Positions 28,694 to 40,699 are shown, counted from the stretch's first letter. The stretch is 64,000 nucleotides of DNA from Alphaproteobacteria bacterium (GCA_018821435.1 JAHJME010000009.1:62001-126000), one strand, 5' to 3'. Translations and numbers: made by a program. The notes: generated from the sequence alone by a model not told the origin.

Positions 28694-28738
28694 GGATCCG
28701 AGGCTAGCGCGCCATCCCTTAAGCCTGCCCTAAAGTCC

Positions 28739-31606
28739 TTAGAAGGCTATGCGGAAGCGCGCGCCGGTCGTGTAGCTCTCGCTGGTCGCGCCGCCGCCCT
28801 GCGTCTCGACCCGGCCGAACAGCGCCACGTCGCCCAGGCCGCCCGAGACAGGGCGCATGTACAGCGCCTCGCCGGCGATGCGGCGCTTGCCGGAGATGTC
28901 GATGCTCTGGGTGGCGATGCCGATCTCGCCCGTCTGGCGGTCGATCACCTGCACCGTGCTGACGTCCAGCCGGCCGCGCTCCACGAACATCGGCTGCGAC
29001 ACCGAGATCTGCAGGCGGTCGCCCTTCGACATCAGGTCGTTGCGGGCCACGCCGACCTGGAAGGCGGTCGAGGTCAGGCCGTCCTTGCCGACCGAGAGGG
29101 TCTGGCCGCCGTTCGTGCGCGTCTTGCCCACGGTGCCGGTCGCCATCACCGACAGCTTGGCGGTCGCCGCCCAGTTCAGGCTCAGGCTGTAGCCGTCGGT
29201 GGTCGAGCCGTCCTGGAAGTCGGAGGGGTCGAACGACTGGATGCCCAGCAGCGCGCGATCTTCCCGCAGGCGGGTGTAGGCCCCCGTGAAGGTCAGGGTC
29301 TCGATCGGCTTGTAGCTCATGCTCAGCAGCTGGGCGGCGGCTTCGTAGCGCTCCGCACCGTTACCCAGCACGCCCAGGCCGCGCAGCAGGCGCGTGTCGC
29401 GTTCCTGGTCGCGGACCATGGCCCCGGCGCTGAACTGCACCTTGTCGCCCACACCGTAGCTCCAGCCGGCGTAACCGCCGCCCGAAGCCAGGCCCAGCAG
29501 CGGATTGGCGCCGCCGCGGTCGATGTCGTAGTCGCCGGCCTGGGCGAAGCCCGTGGCCCCGCCGGTCAGCGCCGGCGCGCCATCGCCGAAGCCGAAGGTG
29601 ACCGCCGAGCGCTCACCCTGGAACTTGAACGCCGATTGCAGGGTCGGGCCCTCGTCGCGGAAGCCCTGGCGGGCCTGACGCGGCGCGAACGAGACGGTGA
29701 GGTCCGCGCCCCAGGGGTTGGCCAGCGGGATTTCGCCGGTCGAGAACCCGTTCAGCATCGAGCCGGCGAAGCGGCCCTTGCCCTTGGAGGCGGCCCAGTC
29801 GTCCAGGCGGCCCAGCAGATAGCTTTGGAACTGCTCCCGAGCGCCGTTGTTGGTGGTCACGTTCTGACCGACCAGCTTCTGCGACAGCGGGATGGCGAAG
29901 TCGCGGCTGGTCAGCAGGCCCAGGGGCTCGAAGGCGTAGAAGTAGGCGCCCGACGCGTCCCAGGTCGTCTGCTTGCCGCTCTGGTACGACCCCAGCACCT
30001 GGCTGGCACTCTGCGCCTTCTGCTGGCCGTTCTCGACCGTGAACCAGATCAGCGAGTTGAAATCGAGCGGTGACTGCGAGGCTTCGACGTCCAGCATGCC
30101 GCGGCCGTAGATCGGGTCCGTGCCGGGCGCGCCCAGATCCTTGGCCGATTCCAGGATGATGTTGACCGTCTCGGCCGGGAAGTTCTTCAGCCAGGGCCAG
30201 CGGTCGTGCAGCAGGGCGATGGCGCCCGAGACCAGCGGTGCGGCGAACGAGGTGCCGTTCTGGCGAACGACGCCGCCCTTGCCGTCGGAGACCAGGATCA
30301 TCTCGCCGGGGGCGACGATGAAGCGATCCTTCAGCTTCTGACCGGGCAGGCACAGCAGGCCCAGGGTCGACAGACAGGCTTCGCCCGGACGGTTCGAGAA
30401 GTTGGAGATCTCGCCGTCCAGGCCCACCGAACCGACGATGATCACCGACGGGTTGATCGGCAGCCAGTTGACGTTCTTCGTCTGGGTCGCGCCCTCGTTG
30501 CCGGCGGCGACGACGAACACGGTGTTCTTCAGGATCAGGGTCGTCTGCAGATCGGCGAAGACGTTGTTCCAGCCCGGATCGAACGTCATGCCGGGAACGC
30601 CCAGCGACATGTTCACCACGCTGGCGCCGCTGGCCTTCAGCTTGCGCACGCCGTCGGTCACGTCGTCCCAGTTGGCCGTGCCCGAGGCGTCGAAGGGGTT
30701 GTAGGCATAGACCTTGGCGTCGGGCGCCAGGCCCATCACGCCCTTGCCGTCGTGCGCGCCGGAGATGAGGCTGGCGACGCCGTCGCCGTGGCCGTCGCTG
30801 AAGTTCGACGTGCCGGTGAACTGCAGCACCTGGCCCGACGCCAGGCTGTTGATCGACTGGTCCAGGATGCCGATGCGGACGTCGCCACCGCCGCCCTGCG
30901 TCCGGGTCAGCGCGGGCGACCAGTTGATGGCTTTCATCCAGTGATCGACGTGGTCGGTCCCGGTGAAGTTCATCAGGCCGTCGTAGAATTCCAGGAAGAA
31001 CAGCGCCCGGTCGGTCTCGTCCAGGTCGGCCAGCGACTTCGGGTTCGCCAGGTCGATGCCGTACTTGGCCAGCAGCGGCTTGGCGAAGGCGTCGTCGAAG
31101 CTCTTGCCGGTCTGGGCCTTCACCGAGGCGCCCCAGAAGGTGCGCGAGCTGTCCAGCATGCTCTGGATCTTGCCCGTGGTGGCCGAGGTGGCGCTCCAGG
31201 TGTTGAAGATCTGGTCCCAGGTCCCGCCCGTGGTGGTCCAGAAGTCGCCGACCTTGGTGTAGTCGGGGGCGTTGGCGCCCTGCACCGGGTTGCTGACCGC
31301 CCAGAAGGTCGAGAGGTCGCCGTAGAAGGCGCTGGTCTCACCCCAGAACGGGCGGAGGTTGCCCCAGAAGGGCCGCAGGTTCCCGTAGAACGGCCGCAGG
31401 TTGCCGCCGAAAGGCCGCAGGTTGCCGTAGAACGGGCGCAGGTTGCCGCCCAAGGGCTTCACCGGCCCCGCGGCCGGCTTCGCGCCACCACCCAGCAGGC
31501 CGTCCAGAAGACCCGCCGAGGCGACAGACGGGAACGCCTGCAGGCTGACGGACATGAGTGCTGCGGCGGCGATGCTACGGCGACGAAGGCTGTTCTTCTG
31601 AACCAC
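28739..31606 (-). CDS. S8 subtilase with GNLRPF heptad repeats and probable outer-membrane barrel
   Basis: 955 residues from a GTG start (GGGGGGTGATCC upstream). Residues 1-31 are a signal peptide. Residues 54-102 are seven tandem heptads (five GNLRPF[Y/W/G], then two degenerate). The S8 protease domain has Asp249 (RIGILDQSIN), His273 (SDGHGDGVASLISG), oxyanion Asn370 (VAAGNEG) and Ser453 (NGTSFAAPLVSGA). Residues about 640-955 are beta-rich and end in Phe (ARFRIAF), as in outer-membrane autotransporter-type barrels. I infer a cell-surface protease that is delivered or released by its own barrel. Substrates are unknown. Confidence 0.85.
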   Translation of the reverse strand: MVQKNSLRRRSIAAAALMSVSLQAFPSVASAGLLDGLLGGGAKPAAGPVKPLGGNLRPFYGNLRPFGGNLRPFYGNLRPFWGNLRPFWGETSAFYGDLSTFWAVSNPVQGANAPDYTKVGDFWTTTGGTWDQIFNTWSATSATTGKIQSMLDSSRTFWGASVKAQTGKSFDDAFAKPLLAKYGIDLANPKSLADLDETDRALFFLEFYDGLMNFTGTDHVDHWMKAINWSPALTRTQGGGGDVRIGILDQSINSLASGQVLQFTGTSNFSDGHGDGVASLISGAHDGKGVMGLAPDAKVYAYNPFDASGTANWDDVTDGVRKLKASGASVVNMSLGVPGMTFDPGWNNVFADLQTTLILKNTVFVVAAGNEGATQTKNVNWLPINPSVIIVGSVGLDGEISNFSNRPGEACLSTLGLLCLPGQKLKDRFIVAPGEMILVSDGKGGVVRQNGTSFAAPLVSGAIALLHDRWPWLKNFPAETVNIILESAKDLGAPGTDPIYGRGMLDVEASQSPLDFNSLIWFTVENGQQKAQSASQVLGSYQSGKQTTWDASGAYFYAFEPLGLLTSRDFAIPLSQKLVGQNVTTNNGAREQFQSYLLGRLDDWAASKGKGRFAGSMLNGFSTGEIPLANPWGADLTVSFAPRQARQGFRDEGPTLQSAFKFQGERSAVTFGFGDGAPALTGGATGFAQAGDYDIDRGGANPLLGLASGGGYAGWSYGVGDKVQFSAGAMVRDQERDTRLLRGLGVLGNGAERYEAAAQLLSMSYKPIETLTFTGAYTRLREDRALLGIQSFDPSDFQDGSTTDGYSLSLNWAATAKLSVMATGTVGKTRTNGGQTLSVGKDGLTSTAFQVGVARNDLMSKGDRLQISVSQPMFVERGRLDVSTVQVIDRQTGEIGIATQSIDISGKRRIAGEALYMRPVSGGLGDVALFGRVETQGGGATSESYTTGARFRIAF
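31301..31447 (-). repeat. Heptad coding repeat in S8 protease
   Basis: Seven 21-base units encode G-N-L-R-P-F-x and diverging copies at residues 54-102 of the S8 protease. They lie between signal peptide and protease domain. Possible roles are flexible spacer or glycan/partner binding; none is established from sequence. Confidence 0.8.
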
Positions 31607-31904
31607 GGATCACCCCCCCGGGTGTTGAATTTCGCCGGGAAGATGGCTCGGGGAGGCTTACGAAAGTGCGAACAGATAAGGTGCATCTTCGTTAGGCATA
31701 AATAACTTGAAGATTAGATTTGACAACTAGCGCGTGTTACAATGTGGCACGACGAATGCCGCATGTATTCATATGTTCCTGATTGGCACATTCGCGCGGC
31801 TATTCTGTTCCATATCGGCACGCAATTCGCATCTCTTCTGACAAGATTCTCACGCAGGCCGATAGCGAACAACTTCATACTATGGATTGCGCAAATCTCT
31901 CGCG
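31607..31904. other. Intergenic stretch with AT-rich part, no gene seen
   Basis: 298 bases between ligA and the S8 protease gene. From about 31660 to 31900 the GC content is visibly far below the rest of the window (for example 31695-31745). It may hold the promoter and leader of the S8 gene on the minus strand. A plus-strand ORF from 31742 enters ligA antisense and has no support. I see no tRNA or clear small RNA. Confidence 0.5.
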
Positions 31905-34250
<2,346 letters not shown>

Positions 34251-34273
34251 CTAGATCAAGTGTTCCGTCGACG

Positions 34274-35971
34274 TCAGGCCCCGATCAGCGCCCGGGCGGC
34301 GGCGCGGGCGGCGTCGGTGATCTGGGCGCCGGCCAGCATGCGGGCGATCTCTTCCTCGCGGTCGGCGGGGGAGAGCACCTCCACGGCGGTGCGCAGCCGC
34401 TCGGCGTCGCCGGCCTTGGCGATGCGCCAGTGGGCCTCGGCGCGGGCGGCGACCTGCGGGCTGTGGGTGACGACCAGCACCTGGGCGGCCGAGGCCAGTC
34501 GCTTCAGGCGCAGGCCCACGGCGTCAGCCACGGCTCCGCCCACGCCCTGGTCCACCTCGTCGAAGATCATCAGCGGCTGGGCGCCGGCGGCGCGAGCGGC
34601 CAGGGCGGCCTTTAGCGCCAGGGCGAACCGCGCCAGTTCCCCGCCCGAGGCGATGGCGCCCAGGTCGCCGAATGGCGCGCCGGGGTTGGTGGAAATCTCG
34701 AACGCCACGCGATCCAGGCCGGCGAGCCCGGCGCGATCCTCGGCCAGCGGCTCGACCGCCACCCGGAACCGGGCCTTCTCCAGCTTCAGCGGCGCCAGTT
34801 CGCCCATCACCGCCTCGGCCAGCCGGTCGCCGGATGCGCGCCGCGCCGCGGTCAAGGCTTCGGCTGCGGCCAGATAGGCCTCGCGCGCCGCGGCCTGCTC
34901 CGCCTCGGCGGCCCTCAGGCTCTCCTCCGAGGACTCCACGGCCCGCAGACGCTCGGCGAACCGCACGCGCAGGACCGGCAACTCCTCGACGGCCACGTTC
35001 AGCTTGCGGGCCAGGCCGCGCAGGTCGAACAGCCGCTCCTCGGTCTTCTCCAGCCGGTCCGGCTCGAAGTCGAACGCCGACGCCGCGCCGTCGATGGCCG
35101 CCTCGGCCTCGTCGGCCTCCACGAGCACCCGGTCCAGCGCCTCGGACGCCGCGATCAGCCGCGCGACCGCCGCGCCGTCGGGCGCCGCGCCGGCGGTCAC
35201 CGCCCGCTCTCGCGCCCGCTCCAGCGCTCGGATGGCTGTCGCCACCTTGGGACCCAGGCCCTCGAAGGTCTCGCGCGCCGAGGCGATGTCGGCCAGCGCC
35301 TTCTCAGCGGCGCCCAGCACGGCGCGCTCTTCGGCCAGCGCCGTCTCCTCGCCGTCGCGCGGGTCCAGGCGGTCCAACTCGGATAGGCGGAAGGTCAGTT
35401 CCTCGGTCTCGGCGGCCGAACGGGCCACCTCGGCGCGCAGGGCCTCGACCCGCTCGCGCGCCGCGCGCCAGCCGGTCCAGGCCGCGGCGACCGTCCGCCC
35501 CTGCCCGTCCAGCGCCCCATAGACGTCCAGCAGCGGGCGGTGGGTGCGGGCGTCCAGCAGGCCCACGGTCTCGTGCTGGCCGTGTACCTCCAGCAGCGCC
35601 TCGCCCAGTTCCTTCAGCACGCCGACGCCGGTGGCCTGATCGTTGACGAACGCGCGGCTGCGGCCGTCGGCGCTCAGCGACCGGCGCAGGACCAGGTCCT
35701 CGTCGCGGGCATAGGCCAGGCCCTTCTCTTCCAGCAGATCCCAGACGGGGTGATCCGGCGCGGGGGCGAAGGCGGCGGTCGCCACGGCCTGGGCCGCGCC
35801 CCGGCGCACCAGCCCGGCGTCGCCGCGCGCGCCCGTCGCCAGGCCCAGCGCATCCAGGATGATCGACTTGCCCGCGCCGGTCTCGCCGGTAAGCGCGGTG
35901 AGGCCCGGCCCGATGGACAGGTCCAGGGACTCGATCAGCACCACATCGCGGATCTGGAGACCAATCAGCAT
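34274..35971 (-). CDS. recN: DNA repair protein RecN (SMC-like)
   Basis: 565 residues. Walker A TALTGETGAGKSIILDALGL (residues about 26-45), a long coiled coil about 150-370, the ABC signature region (ASGGELARFALALKAAL) and Walker B PLMIFDEVDQGVGG, then THSPQVAARA. It acts in double-strand break repair. Gene order bamD-recN-ligA follows Caulobacter. Confidence 0.96.
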   Translation of the reverse strand: MLIGLQIRDVVLIESLDLSIGPGLTALTGETGAGKSIILDALGLATGARGDAGLVRRGAAQAVATAAFAPAPDHPVWDLLEEKGLAYARDEDLVLRRSLSADGRSRAFVNDQATGVGVLKELGEALLEVHGQHETVGLLDARTHRPLLDVYGALDGQGRTVAAAWTGWRAARERVEALRAEVARSAAETEELTFRLSELDRLDPRDGEETALAEERAVLGAAEKALADIASARETFEGLGPKVATAIRALERARERAVTAGAAPDGAAVARLIAASEALDRVLVEADEAEAAIDGAASAFDFEPDRLEKTEERLFDLRGLARKLNVAVEELPVLRVRFAERLRAVESSEESLRAAEAEQAAAREAYLAAAEALTAARRASGDRLAEAVMGELAPLKLEKARFRVAVEPLAEDRAGLAGLDRVAFEISTNPGAPFGDLGAIASGGELARFALALKAALAARAAGAQPLMIFDEVDQGVGGAVADAVGLRLKRLASAAQVLVVTHSPQVAARAEAHWRIAKAGDAERLRTAVEVLSPADREEEIARMLAGAQITDAARAAARALIGA

Positions 35972-36040
35972 CGCTGCGGAAGATCGTACGGAATCAGTCG
36001 GGAAAGAAGGGGGCGGACGTGTTTTGTTCCGCCCACCTCG

Positions 36041-37042
36041 CTACTTCGGTTCAGGCGGAGCCTCGACGGGCGGCAGCTTGTCGTCCTTCTTGCCGCCGCC
36101 GAAGGGAAGCTTGAAGATCGTCCGCTGGTCCGACGCCTTGCTGGCCTGCACGGCGCCGTTGGGATCGGTGGCCTGCGGCGGCGCGATCGTCTTGTCCTTG
36201 CTGCGCGTGAAGGGCAGCCGCATGAAGCCGCCACCCGCCTTGGGCTCGACGGCGGGCTTGAGGCCCCGCGACGTCAGCAGCCGGTAGGCGTCGCCGTACC
36301 AGGGGTCGCCCGGATAGTTGTAGCCCAGCACCGCGCCGTTCCGCTTGGCCTCTTCCATCAGGCCCAGGGTCAGGTAGCTCTCGACCAGCCGGTACAGCGC
36401 CTCGGGCGTGTGGCTGGTGGTCTGGTAGCGGTCGACCACGGTCTTGAAGCGGTTGGTGGCGGCCAGGGTGTCGCCGGCGCGCAGGTACCAGCGGCCGATG
36501 GTCATTTCCTTGCCGGCCAGCTGGTCGTTGACCATGTCGATCTTCAGCCGGGCGTCGGCGGCGTATTCGGTGCGCGGATAGCGCTGGACCACGTCGCGCA
36601 GGCTTTCCAGCGCCTGGCCGGTCGCCGCCTGGTCGCGGTTCACGTCGACGATCTGCTCGAAGTAGCAGATGGCCTTGATGTAGTGGGCGTAGGCCGCCGT
36701 CTGGTTGCCGGGATACAGCTGGATGAACCGGTCGGCGTCGGCCACGGCCTCGGCGTAGTCGTTGCCCTGATAGTGCGCGTAGGCCTGCATCAGGATCGAA
36801 CGGCGCGACCACTCCGAATAGGGATGCTGGCGTTCCACTTCCTGGAAGTAGTTCACCGCCTGATTCCACTGACGGCGATCCAGCCGGTCGGCGCCGGTGG
36901 TGTAGAGCAGCTCCACCGGGCGCTCTTCATAGGCCAGCCGGGGCTTGTTCTTCTTGTTGCCGGCGCAGGCGGAAAGGGCGAGAGCGCAGGCCGTGACGAC
37001 CAACACCGCGCGGGCAGAATTTCGAACCGAAGACACCTTCAC
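36041..37042 (-). CDS. bamD: Outer-membrane assembly lipoprotein BamD
   Basis: 333 residues, longer than E. coli BamD because of a basic/proline-rich tail (about 275-333). The lipobox is LSAC with lipidated Cys26. TPR-like repeats follow: AVNYFQEVERQHPYSEWSRR, DADRFIQLYPGNQTAAYAHY and TLGLMEEAKRNGAVLGYNYP. Helps BamA insert barrel proteins. It lies downstream of a flavoprotein gene and a strong hairpin, so it may have its own promoter. Confidence 0.95.
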   Translation of the reverse strand: MKVSSVRNSARAVLVVTACALALSACAGNKKNKPRLAYEERPVELLYTTGADRLDRRQWNQAVNYFQEVERQHPYSEWSRRSILMQAYAHYQGNDYAEAVADADRFIQLYPGNQTAAYAHYIKAICYFEQIVDVNRDQAATGQALESLRDVVQRYPRTEYAADARLKIDMVNDQLAGKEMTIGRWYLRAGDTLAATNRFKTVVDRYQTTSHTPEALYRLVESYLTLGLMEEAKRNGAVLGYNYPGDPWYGDAYRLLTSRGLKPAVEPKAGGGFMRLPFTRSKDKTIAPPQATDPNGAVQASKASDQRTIFKLPFGGGKKDDKLPPVEAPPEPK

Positions 37043-37124
37043 CTCAACACAGCGCGCGCGCCCCCACGCGGAGAGTCGCTTCTACACTACGACTTGTGGC
37101 GAGCAAACGGCGGCGGGGTCGCAT

Positions 37125-37153
37125 CTTCCTTTCCCACTGCGTGGGAAAGGAAG
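37125..37153 (-). terminator. Strong hairpin after flavoprotein gene
   Basis: A perfect 13-pair stem, CTTCCTTTCCCAC and GTGGGAAAGGAAG around TGC, starts four bases after the stop at 37157. No T run follows on the minus strand. It probably ends or slows transcription from the flavoprotein gene before bamD. Confidence 0.6.
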
Positions 37154-37156
37154 AGG

Positions 37157-37768
37157 TCACAGCGTCTGTTTGAGCCCCTCGACCTGCTCCTCATGCGTCG
37201 CGGTGGGCTTCGGCAGGCTGATCTGGTCGCTGACCATCTCCGACAACGACGGCAGGCTGGCGCGGTCGATGCGGTATGTCTCGCCCCACAGGTCGGCGCA
37301 CATCAGCGCCTTGGGGCAGTGCAGATAGGCCTCGCGCACCTCGATCTTCAGCAAGGTCTTGGGAACCTTGCCGAAATCGACGAAGTCCTGGGCCAGCGCA
37401 TCGTCCGCCAGCAGGCTGGCGCGGCCGTTCACCCGATAGATGTCGTCGATGCCGGGGATCATGAACATGAACCCCACCTCGCCTGTGCCCTCGGCGATGT
37501 TGCGCAGGGTGTCGAGGCGGTTGTTGCCCGGCCGGTCGGGCATGATCATCGACTTGCCGTCGGCGGCCACGTGCACGAAGCCCGGCCCGCCGCCGCGCGG
37601 CGAGACGTCCAGGCTGCCCGTCGGCCCGACGGACGCGATTGTGGCGAACGGCGAGAGTTCGATGAAGCGCCGGCCGTGCGGATCGATCACATCCAGGCAC
37701 TTGGCCACGGTGAACGGGTGCGGCGGCTTGTAGATCTGGTCCAGCTGAGCGGATGCGTCATCGGCCAT
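37157..37768 (-). CDS. PPOX-type FMN flavoprotein (pyridoxamine-5'-phosphate-oxidase-like)
   Basis: 203 residues from ATG 37768, preceded by AGGGAG; an ATG at 37789 is less likely. The split-barrel flavin fold shows SPFATIASVGPTGSLDVSPR, PGFVHVAADGKSMIMPDRPG and NNRLDTLRNIAEG, then REAYLHCPKAL. This fits the MSMEG_1061-type FMN-dependent group. The exact substrate is unknown; a Fur-type palindrome is 30 bases upstream, suggesting iron control. It sits between bamD and lpxC, an unusual addition to the dcw cluster. Confidence 0.85.
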   Translation of the reverse strand: MADDASAQLDQIYKPPHPFTVAKCLDVIDPHGRRFIELSPFATIASVGPTGSLDVSPRGGGPGFVHVAADGKSMIMPDRPGNNRLDTLRNIAEGTGEVGFMFMIPGIDDIYRVNGRASLLADDALAQDFVDFGKVPKTLLKIEVREAYLHCPKALMCADLWGETYRIDRASLPSLSEMVSDQISLPKPTATHEEQVEGLKQTL

Positions 37769-37798
37769 GGCAGGTCTCCCTGCCGGCATTAGGCCCTA

Positions 37799-37817
37799 GT
37801 TGCGAATTATTCGCAAC
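37799..37817. promoter_or_regulatory. Candidate Fur box
   Basis: GTTGCGAATTATTCGCAAC is a perfect 9-1-9 palindrome. Its core TGCGAAT-N-ATTCGCA follows the 7-1-7 layout of Fur sites (compare TGATAAT-N-ATTATCA). It lies between the lpxC stop and the flavoprotein start, so it should act on the flavoprotein gene. The regulator is inferred; Irr or Mur family members are alternatives. Confidence 0.65.
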
Positions 37818-38705
37818 CTAGACCGCTTCGCGCAGGTCCTCGACCAGCGTGCGGACGCGCCAAGCCTGCGGGCGGGCCAGCAGCGCGCGGACCACGGCGT
37901 TGTTCAGGCCATGCCCGGCCAGCACGCCCTCGAACCGGCCCAGCAGCGGGCCGCCCAGGACATAGAGGTCGCCGATGGCGTCCAACGCCTTGTGGCGCAC
38001 GAACTCGTCGGAGCGGCGCAGGCCTTCCGGGTTCAGCACCCGATCGCCGTCCAGCACCACGCAGTTCTCCATCGAGCCGCCGCGGGCCAGGCCCATGGCG
38101 CGCAGAGCCTCGACCTCGCGCAGGAAGCCGAAGGTGCGGCAGTCGGCCAGCTCTTCGCGGAACGCCTGCTCGTCCATGGCCAGATCAACGGACTGGCGGC
38201 CGATGGCGGCGGTGTCGAACTGGATTTCGAAGGCCACTTCGAAGCCGTCGGCCGGCTTCAGCGTCGCGCGCTTGTCGCCGTCAACGACCTCGACGGTCTC
38301 CAGGATCTCGATGTAGCGGCGCGGCGCTTCCTGCTCGCGCAGGCCGGCGCGGTCCAGGATGCGGACGAACGGCAGCGACGAGCCGTCCATGATCGGCATC
38401 TCGGGCCCGTCGACCTCGACCACGGCGTTGTCCACGCCCAGCATGGCGAAAGCGGCCATCAAGTGCTCGATGGTCGAGACGGTGACGCCGGCGTCGTTGG
38501 TGATCACGGTGCCGAGCTGGGTCTTGCAGACCGCCTGGCCCGTGGCCGGCACGCGGTTGTCGCGGTCCTTCACGTCGGTGCGCGCGAAGACGATGCCGGT
38601 GTTGATCGGCGCCGAGCGCACGGAGACGCGCGTGTAGGCGCCGGTGTGCACGCCGACCCCGGCGAACAGGGCCGGAGACCTGACGGTGTGTTGGAACGCG
38701 GCCAA
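37818..38705 (-). CDS. lpxC: UDP-3-O-acyl-N-acetylglucosamine deacetylase
   Basis: 295 residues from a TTG at 38705 with AGGAAGG upstream; the longer ORF to 38795 adds a non-conserved Cys-rich tail. QHTVRSPALFAGVGVHTGAY opens the first domain. Zinc ligands are in TIEHLMAAF and HKALDAIGDLYVLG (His and Asp), plus AGHGLNNAVVRAL. Commits lipid A synthesis; essential in most Gram-negatives. A CtrA half-site (TTAACCAA) is at 38825-38832 upstream. Confidence 0.94.
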   Translation of the reverse strand: MAAFQHTVRSPALFAGVGVHTGAYTRVSVRSAPINTGIVFARTDVKDRDNRVPATGQAVCKTQLGTVITNDAGVTVSTIEHLMAAFAMLGVDNAVVEVDGPEMPIMDGSSLPFVRILDRAGLREQEAPRRYIEILETVEVVDGDKRATLKPADGFEVAFEIQFDTAAIGRQSVDLAMDEQAFREELADCRTFGFLREVEALRAMGLARGGSMENCVVLDGDRVLNPEGLRRSDEFVRHKALDAIGDLYVLGGPLLGRFEGVLAGHGLNNAVVRALLARPQAWRVRTLVEDLREAV

Positions 38706-38887
38706 GGTGGACCTTCCTGCAACGAACTCGGTGCGACGACCGACCTTATGCCCCAACGCTTTGGCTAAGCTGCTTGATGCACCGCAGCAAAGCACATCGT
38801 GTTTCGCAATGTTTCGCTTCAGGATTGGTTAACGGACGCGGTCAACCCAGCACTGTTTTTGCTTGGTTTTGCCGTTGAGAGGTGAAT

Positions 38888-39106
38888 CTATACCGCCGGA
38901 TATAGCCGGGTTCCGACCAGGTTGCGGGCGCGGTCCAGGATCCGCACCTGCACCGCACGGCCCAGCTTGGCCAGGCAAGCGGCCAGCCGCTTCGCCTGGG
39001 CCTCGGCCCGGGCGCCGGATCGGAACACGATCGGCTCCAGTCCCGCGCATAACACCGCCCAGCCATTGGCCAGCGGCGAAACCCAAATGATGCGATTGGC
39101 GCTCAT
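38888..39106 (-). CDS. Small DUF2188-like protein
   Basis: 72 residues from ATG 39106, preceded by GGGAGG. MSANRIIWVSPLANGWAVLC, SGARAEAQAKRLAACLAKLG and VQVRILDRARNLV suggest a beta-beta-alpha fold like DUF2188. Function unknown. It lies between ftsZ and lpxC, on the same strand. Confidence 0.65.
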   Translation of the reverse strand: MSANRIIWVSPLANGWAVLCAGLEPIVFRSGARAEAQAKRLAACLAKLGRAVQVRILDRARNLVGTRLYPAV

Positions 39107-39211
39107 GGGAAACCTCCCGGAGTTGCCCCCAGGAGGTTCTACCAAGTCCCGCCTTGCAGCGGCGTGACCATTTCATGGAGTTTTCGGGACGCTCGAGGCG
39201 CCCCGGAAACA

Positions 39212-40699
39212 TTAGTTCGCGAGACGACGCAGGAACGACGGGATTTCCAGATCTTCGTTCTGGTCCGCGTCCTCGACGTGCTGGGCCGCTTCGACCGGCT
39301 GGGCGCCGCCACGCGACGGAGCCGGCGCGGTGCGCGGCGCGGGCGCCTGGGCGGCCGAAGCCTGCGGGGCGTCGTAGCGCGGACGGCCGCCGAAGATGCT
39401 GAGGAACCCACCGCGCGGGCGGCGCGGTTCATAGGCCGGCTCGGCGAACAGGGGCTCGTCCTGCAAGTCGCTGGCCTCGGCTGCGTCCGGATCGACGATC
39501 CGGGTCATCGGCTGGATGGCGGCCGGGGGCGCTTCGGCCGCGACCGGCGCCGTGAAGATGTCGGGCTGCTCTTGCTCGCGAGCCTCCATGGCCAGCGCGG
39601 GCTCGGCCACGGTCGCGGCGACCGGCGCCAGTTCGGCGGCCACGGCTTCCGGCGCCCGCGGCGTCACGGTGGCGCGCAGCGGTTCGGCCTGCAGCGAGCG
39701 GCGCTCGATCTTGGGCTCGATGGCGGCGATCGAGGCGCCGTCCATGCCGGTGGCGACCACCGACACGCGGATCATGCCCTCCAGCGTCGGATCAAACGCC
39801 GCGCCGAAGATGATGTTGGCTTCCGGATCGACCTGTTCGGAGATCGCGTTGGCCGCCTCGTCGACTTCCAGCAGGGTCATGTCCAGGCCGCCGGTCACGT
39901 TGACCAGCACGGCCTTGGCGCCCTTCAGCGAGACTTCGTCCAGCAGCGGGTTCTGGATGGCGTTCTGGGCGGCCATCAGGGCGCGGTCTTCGCCCGTGGC
40001 TTCCCCGGTGCCCATCATCGCCTTGCCCATCTCGGTCATGACCGTGCGGACGTCGGCGAAGTCGAGGTTGATCAGGCCCGGCAGCACCATCAGGTCGGTG
40101 ATCGAGCGGACGCCCGAGTGCAGCACCTGGTCGGCCATGCCGAAGGCTTCGGCGAAGGTGGTGCGTTCGTTGGCGACCCGGAACAGGTTCTGGTTCGGGA
40201 TGACGATCAGGGTGTCGACGTAGCGTTGCAGCTCGGCGATCCCGGCGTCGGCCAGGCGCATCCGGTGGCGGCCTTCGAAGTGGAAGGGCTTGGTGACCAC
40301 GCCCACCGTCAGGATGCCACGCTCGCGGGCGCACTTGGCGATGATCGGGGCCGCGCCGGTGCCGGTGCCGCCGCCCATGCCGGCGGTGATGAAGACCATG
40401 TGGGCGCCGTCGAGGTGCTCACCGATCTCCGGGATGCTTTCCTCGGCCGCGCTCATGCCGACTTCCGGGTGGGCGCCGGCCCCGAGGCCTTGCGTCACCT
40501 GCACGCCGAGCTGGATGCGGCGTTCGGTCTTGGCGAACTGCAGCTGCTGGGCGTCGGTGTTGCCGACCACGAACTCAACGCCTTCGAGACCGGCGTCGAT
40601 CATGTTGTTGACGGCGTTTCCGCCTGCGCCGCCGATGCCGAACACGACGATCCGGGGCTTCAGTTCCGTGGCGCGCGGCGCCGAAAGCGAAATGGCCAT
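39212..40699 (-). CDS. ftsZ: Cell division GTPase FtsZ
   Basis: 495 residues. GTPase landmarks: [20 protein letters not shown], the tubulin signature [14 protein letters not shown], and VTKPFHFEG. The T7 loop and C-terminal domain are complete. A long linker (about 325-480, acidic/Pro/Ala-rich) precedes the conserved tail [10 protein letters not shown] that binds FtsA and other partners. The long linker is typical of Caulobacter FtsZ. A CtrA-type site and GANTC sites lie upstream. Confidence 0.98.
   Translation of the reverse strand: MAISLSAPRATELKPRIVVFGIGGAGGNAVNNMIDAGLEGVEFVVGNTDAQQLQFAKTERRIQLGVQVTQGLGAGAHPEVGMSAAEESIPEIGEHLDGAHMVFITAGMGGGTGTGAAPIIAKCARERGILTVGVVTKPFHFEGRHRMRLADAGIAELQRYVDTLIVIPNQNLFRVANERTTFAEAFGMADQVLHSGVRSITDLMVLPGLINLDFADVRTVMTEMGKAMMGTGEATGEDRALMAAQNAIQNPLLDEVSLKGAKAVLVNVTGGLDMTLLEVDEAANAISEQVDPEANIIFGAAFDPTLEGMIRVSVVATGMDGASIAAIEPKIERRSLQAEPLRATVTPRAPEAVAAELAPVAATVAEPALAMEAREQEQPDIFTAPVAAEAPPAAIQPMTRIVDPDAAEASDLQDEPLFAEPAYEPRRPRGGFLSIFGGRPRYDAPQASAAQAPAPRTAPAPSRGGAQPVEAAQHVEDADQNEDLEIPSFLRRLAN

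Noticed and set aside
38825..38832. CtrA half-site TTAACCAA upstream of lpxC
   Set aside because: Single half-site only; mentioned with lpxC but not strong enough for its own claim.
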